Assembly (NCBI RefSeq): GCF_002127225.1
Contig: NZ_NFUR01000002.1
Coordinates: forward strand, 248,001-312,000
Direction: 5' to 3'
DNA length: 64,000 nt
DNA from: Sphingomonas sp. IBVSS2
GTDB lineage: Bacteria; Pseudomonadota; Alphaproteobacteria; Sphingomonadales; Sphingomonadaceae
Below the pieces are notes generated by a model. The model saw nothing but the letters and a program-made list of their open reading frames with translations. It made no database searches and was not told the DNA's origin. This document shows positions 62,249 to 64,000 of the stretch, in pieces (position 1 is the stretch's first letter; each line of letters begins with the position of its first letter). A program made the translations under genes and the position numbers.

Positions 62249-63358
62249 TCAGGCCGTCACGATCTGGGTGGGCGGCAGCCGCTCCTCGAGCCCGCCGAGC
62301 AGGCCGACGACGATGCGTCGCACCGGCTGCCAGAAGGCGGAGAGCAGCAGCAGCGCCGATCCGATCACCAGTGCGGTGAGCGCCGCCGCCAGCTCGACCG
62401 CGCCGGTCGCCTGGAACAGGGCATACATCGCCCAGAGCACATAGATCAGGCTGGAGACGAGCAGCGCACGGCGGTCGACCGCCAGCGCCACGAAGGCGAA
62501 GGCCACATAGAGCGCGATCACCACCGCGGCGACCGGGCCGGTCACCTCGCCGTCGAACACGCCGAGCATGTGGAATACCGGGTGCGCGATCAGCGGCGCC
62601 GCGGCGAGGTGCAGCCAGAAGGCGACGTCCGAGCGGCGGGTGCGGCGCTGCAGGTCGCTCATGTCCCAGCGCATCGCGAAGAAGAACATCGCCACGCCCG
62701 CAACCAGCAGCATCTCGTTCACCCAGTCCTTGGCCTGGGGCACGAAGGCTAGCACCAGCGAGACGCCGACCCCGACGAGCGCCAGCGCGCCGGCTGCCAC
62801 GGTGATCGGCACCATGAAGCGCTTCCAGTGGATCCAGGTGGCGGTGGCGGTCAGCAGCCCCACCGCCGCGGCGACGCCGCCGGCCAGCTGCTGCTTCTGC
62901 AGGTCGGTCGCCAGGTGCATCTGCTGCTCGATCCAGGGGATGTTGGCGGCGAAGATGCCCGAGAGACCCGCCGCGATGCCGCCGGTGAAGCCGAGCATCA
63001 GCAGGATCGAGGGGAGCGCCATGCGGCGGCGCGCGGTGAAATATTCGGCGAGCATCCAGCTGGTCGCTGCCACGGCGAAGCCCCCGCCGATCATGTTGCC
63101 GCCGACGACCCGCTCTTCCGGCCCCGCGCCGATCAGCAGCACCCCGAAATAGGCGCCGATGCGGGCCGCGGCGACGAGGATCAGCGCGGCGGCGATCGCC
63201 ACGAAGATGTCGTTGAAGCCGGTGAGCAGCTTGAAATGTTCTTCGTCCACCGCGGGCGCCGCTCGGCGCTCGGCGACATAGTTGCGCAGCGCATTGGCGG
63301 CGGCGGGGGAAAGCGCCCCCGCTTCCACGGCACTGGCCAGATCGCTCTCGCTATACAT
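62249..63358 (-). CDS. Multi-span membrane protein of unknown function
   Basis: This 369-residue protein has a cytoplasmic N-terminal segment (SDLASAVEAGALSPAAANAL) and about ten hydrophobic spans. The layout recalls DUF2157-like membrane proteins, but I cannot name the family with certainty. The start has a strong AGGAGG ribosome site. A partial duplication of helices is not evident. Confidence 0.6.
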   Translation of the reverse strand: MYSESDLASAVEAGALSPAAANALRNYVAERRAAPAVDEEHFKLLTGFNDIFVAIAAALILVAAARIGAYFGVLLIGAGPEERVVGGNMIGGGFAVAATSWMLAEYFTARRRMALPSILLMLGFTGGIAAGLSGIFAANIPWIEQQMHLATDLQKQQLAGGVAAAVGLLTATATWIHWKRFMVPITVAAGALALVGVGVSLVLAFVPQAKDWVNEMLLVAGVAMFFFAMRWDMSDLQRRTRRSDVAFWLHLAAAPLIAHPVFHMLGVFDGEVTGPVAAVVIALYVAFAFVALAVDRRALLVSSLIYVLWAMYALFQATGAVELAAALTALVIGSALLLLSAFWQPVRRIVVGLLGGLEERLPPTQIVTA

Positions 63359-63429
63359 GGCAGTTTCCTCCTGTGGGGAGGTTTTACCATATGTGTATTA
63401 GTGATGCAATACGGTGAGGCGGTTGTGTC

Positions 63430-63450
63430 CCCCTCCCTGCAAGGGAGGGG
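63430..63450. repeat. Intergenic hairpin, CCCCTCCC family (copy 2)
   Basis: CCCCTCCCT and AGGGAGGGG with a 3-nt loop, the same arms as at 38157-38177, lie 4 bp from the stop of the minus-strand SDR gene. It probably ends that transcript or is a dispersed repeat. Confidence 0.5.
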
Positions 63451-63454
63451 AGTT

Positions 63455-64000
63455 TCAGCCCCTTTGCAGCTTCCCCAGGATCAGCATGGTCTGTTCCGCA
63501 CCCGAGCCCGGCACGATTTCGCCGGTCCGGTCGGTGATCTGTGCCCATTGCGCCTGCACTGCCTCTGGGGTCAGCGCTTCGAGCTTCGCGCCCTGGGTCA
63601 GCGTCACATAGGCGGCCTGGACCACGCCGCCGCCCGCGCCGACGATCTGGTTGGTCGGGGCGTCCTCGGAGACGAGGAACAGCGCGGCGGGGGCGACATT
63701 CTCGGGGGCGAAGGCCTTGAAAGCCTCTTCGGGGAACAGGTCCTCGGTCATCCGCGTGCCCGCCACCGGCGCGATCGTGTTGACCTTGATCCCGTATTTC
63801 GCGCCTTCGAGGTAGAGCGTCTTGGTCAGCCCGGCCAGGCCGAGCTTGGCCGCGCCGTAATTCGCCTGACCGAAATTGCCGAACAGGCCGGTGGACGAAG
63901 CGGTCATCAGGATGCGGCCGTAATTCTGGTCGCGCATCGTCTGCCACACTGCCTTGGCGCAATTGGCGGAGCCGATCAGATGGACGTCGACGACGAAGCG
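63455..64000 (-). CDS. Short-chain dehydrogenase/reductase (5' end outside window)
   Basis: This is the C-terminal 181 residues of an SDR oxidoreductase; the frame runs off the window edge ([18 protein letters not shown] before the first visible start codon), so the Rossmann cofactor motif is missing. The active site is present: Ser in [12 protein letters not shown] and Tyr/Lys in ANYGAAKLG. The run [20 protein letters not shown] resembles the 3-hydroxyacyl-CoA dehydrogenase part of multifunctional MFE-2-type enzymes, so a role in fatty-acid or polyester metabolism is possible. Confidence 0.85.
   Translation of the reverse strand, partial: RFVVDVHLIGSANCAKAVWQTMRDQNYGRILMTASSTGLFGNFGQANYGAAKLGLAGLTKTLYLEGAKYGIKVNTIAPVAGTRMTEDLFPEEAFKAFAPENVAPAALFLVSEDAPTNQIVGAGGGVVQAAYVTLTQGAKLEALTPEAVQAQWAQITDRTGEIVPGSGAEQTMLILGKLQRG

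Overview
The window looks like chromosomal DNA of a GC-rich alphaproteobacterium of the Sphingomonas type. Supporting signs are two large TonB-dependent receptors (TBDRs), a FecR-type anti-sigma factor, TBDR-linked flavin halogenases, GH97 and LacI genes, DUF2794 and DUF3597 proteins, an EcfG-like promoter (GGAAC-N16-CGTT) and a TTAA-N7-TTAA CtrA-type box. The assignment rests on gene content only. I found no tRNA, rRNA, CRISPR array, insertion sequence or prophage.

Layout. 1-6.3 kb: the end of a fecR gene, a secreted M28 peptidase, a convergent FecA-like TBDR, and a divergent pair of small stress-type genes (DUF4142 lipoprotein and DUF3597). 6.3-12.1 kb: a minus-strand run of class I amidotransferase, EpsC-like serine acetyltransferase, 7TMR-type histidine kinase and LuxR-type response regulator, then a divergent large LuxR-type regulator. 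12.4-34.5 kb: a two-partner secretion operon with a TpsB transporter and a 6,775-residue TpsA exoprotein that alone takes up almost a third of the window. 34.6-38.0 kb: a glycerate-kinase-like gene divergent from a LacI regulator, a 56-residue membrane peptide behind a CtrA-type box, and an LplT-like MFS carrier. 38.2-50.8 kb: a glycan-utilisation locus with a LacI regulator, a divergent SLC45-like sugar MFS carrier, a TBDR, two halogenase-family proteins (the second degenerate), a JmjC/cupin oxygenase and a GH97 glycosidase. 51.0-52.8 kb: pgsA-moaD-moaE and a ParDE toxin-antitoxin pair. 52.8-56.9 kb: oxyR, a secreted hypothetical protein, ahpF and ahpC. 57.1-64 kb: small hypothetical genes, TauE/SafE, cysE, DUF2794, a GFA-fold protein, Lrp, an EamA exporter, a membrane protein and a truncated SDR gene.

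How the parts fit. The 38-51 kb locus reads as one oligosaccharide pathway: capture by the TBDR, hydrolysis by GH97 in the periplasm, uptake by the MFS carrier and control by LacI. The translationally coupled halogenase, pseudo-halogenase and JmjC genes are its unexplained core and the best candidate for an undescribed system. The second focus is the TPS operon, whose upstream region shares a 22-bp motif with the promoter of the adjacent LuxR-type regulator. Stress defence is a third theme: a peroxide regulon (OxyR, AhpC, AhpF) and a likely general-stress promoter in front of the DUF4142 lipoprotein.

All family names come from reading motifs by eye. No database search was run. Many starts were moved inward from longer open frames on the basis of ribosome binding sites, signal peptides and overlaps; uncertain ones are flagged.
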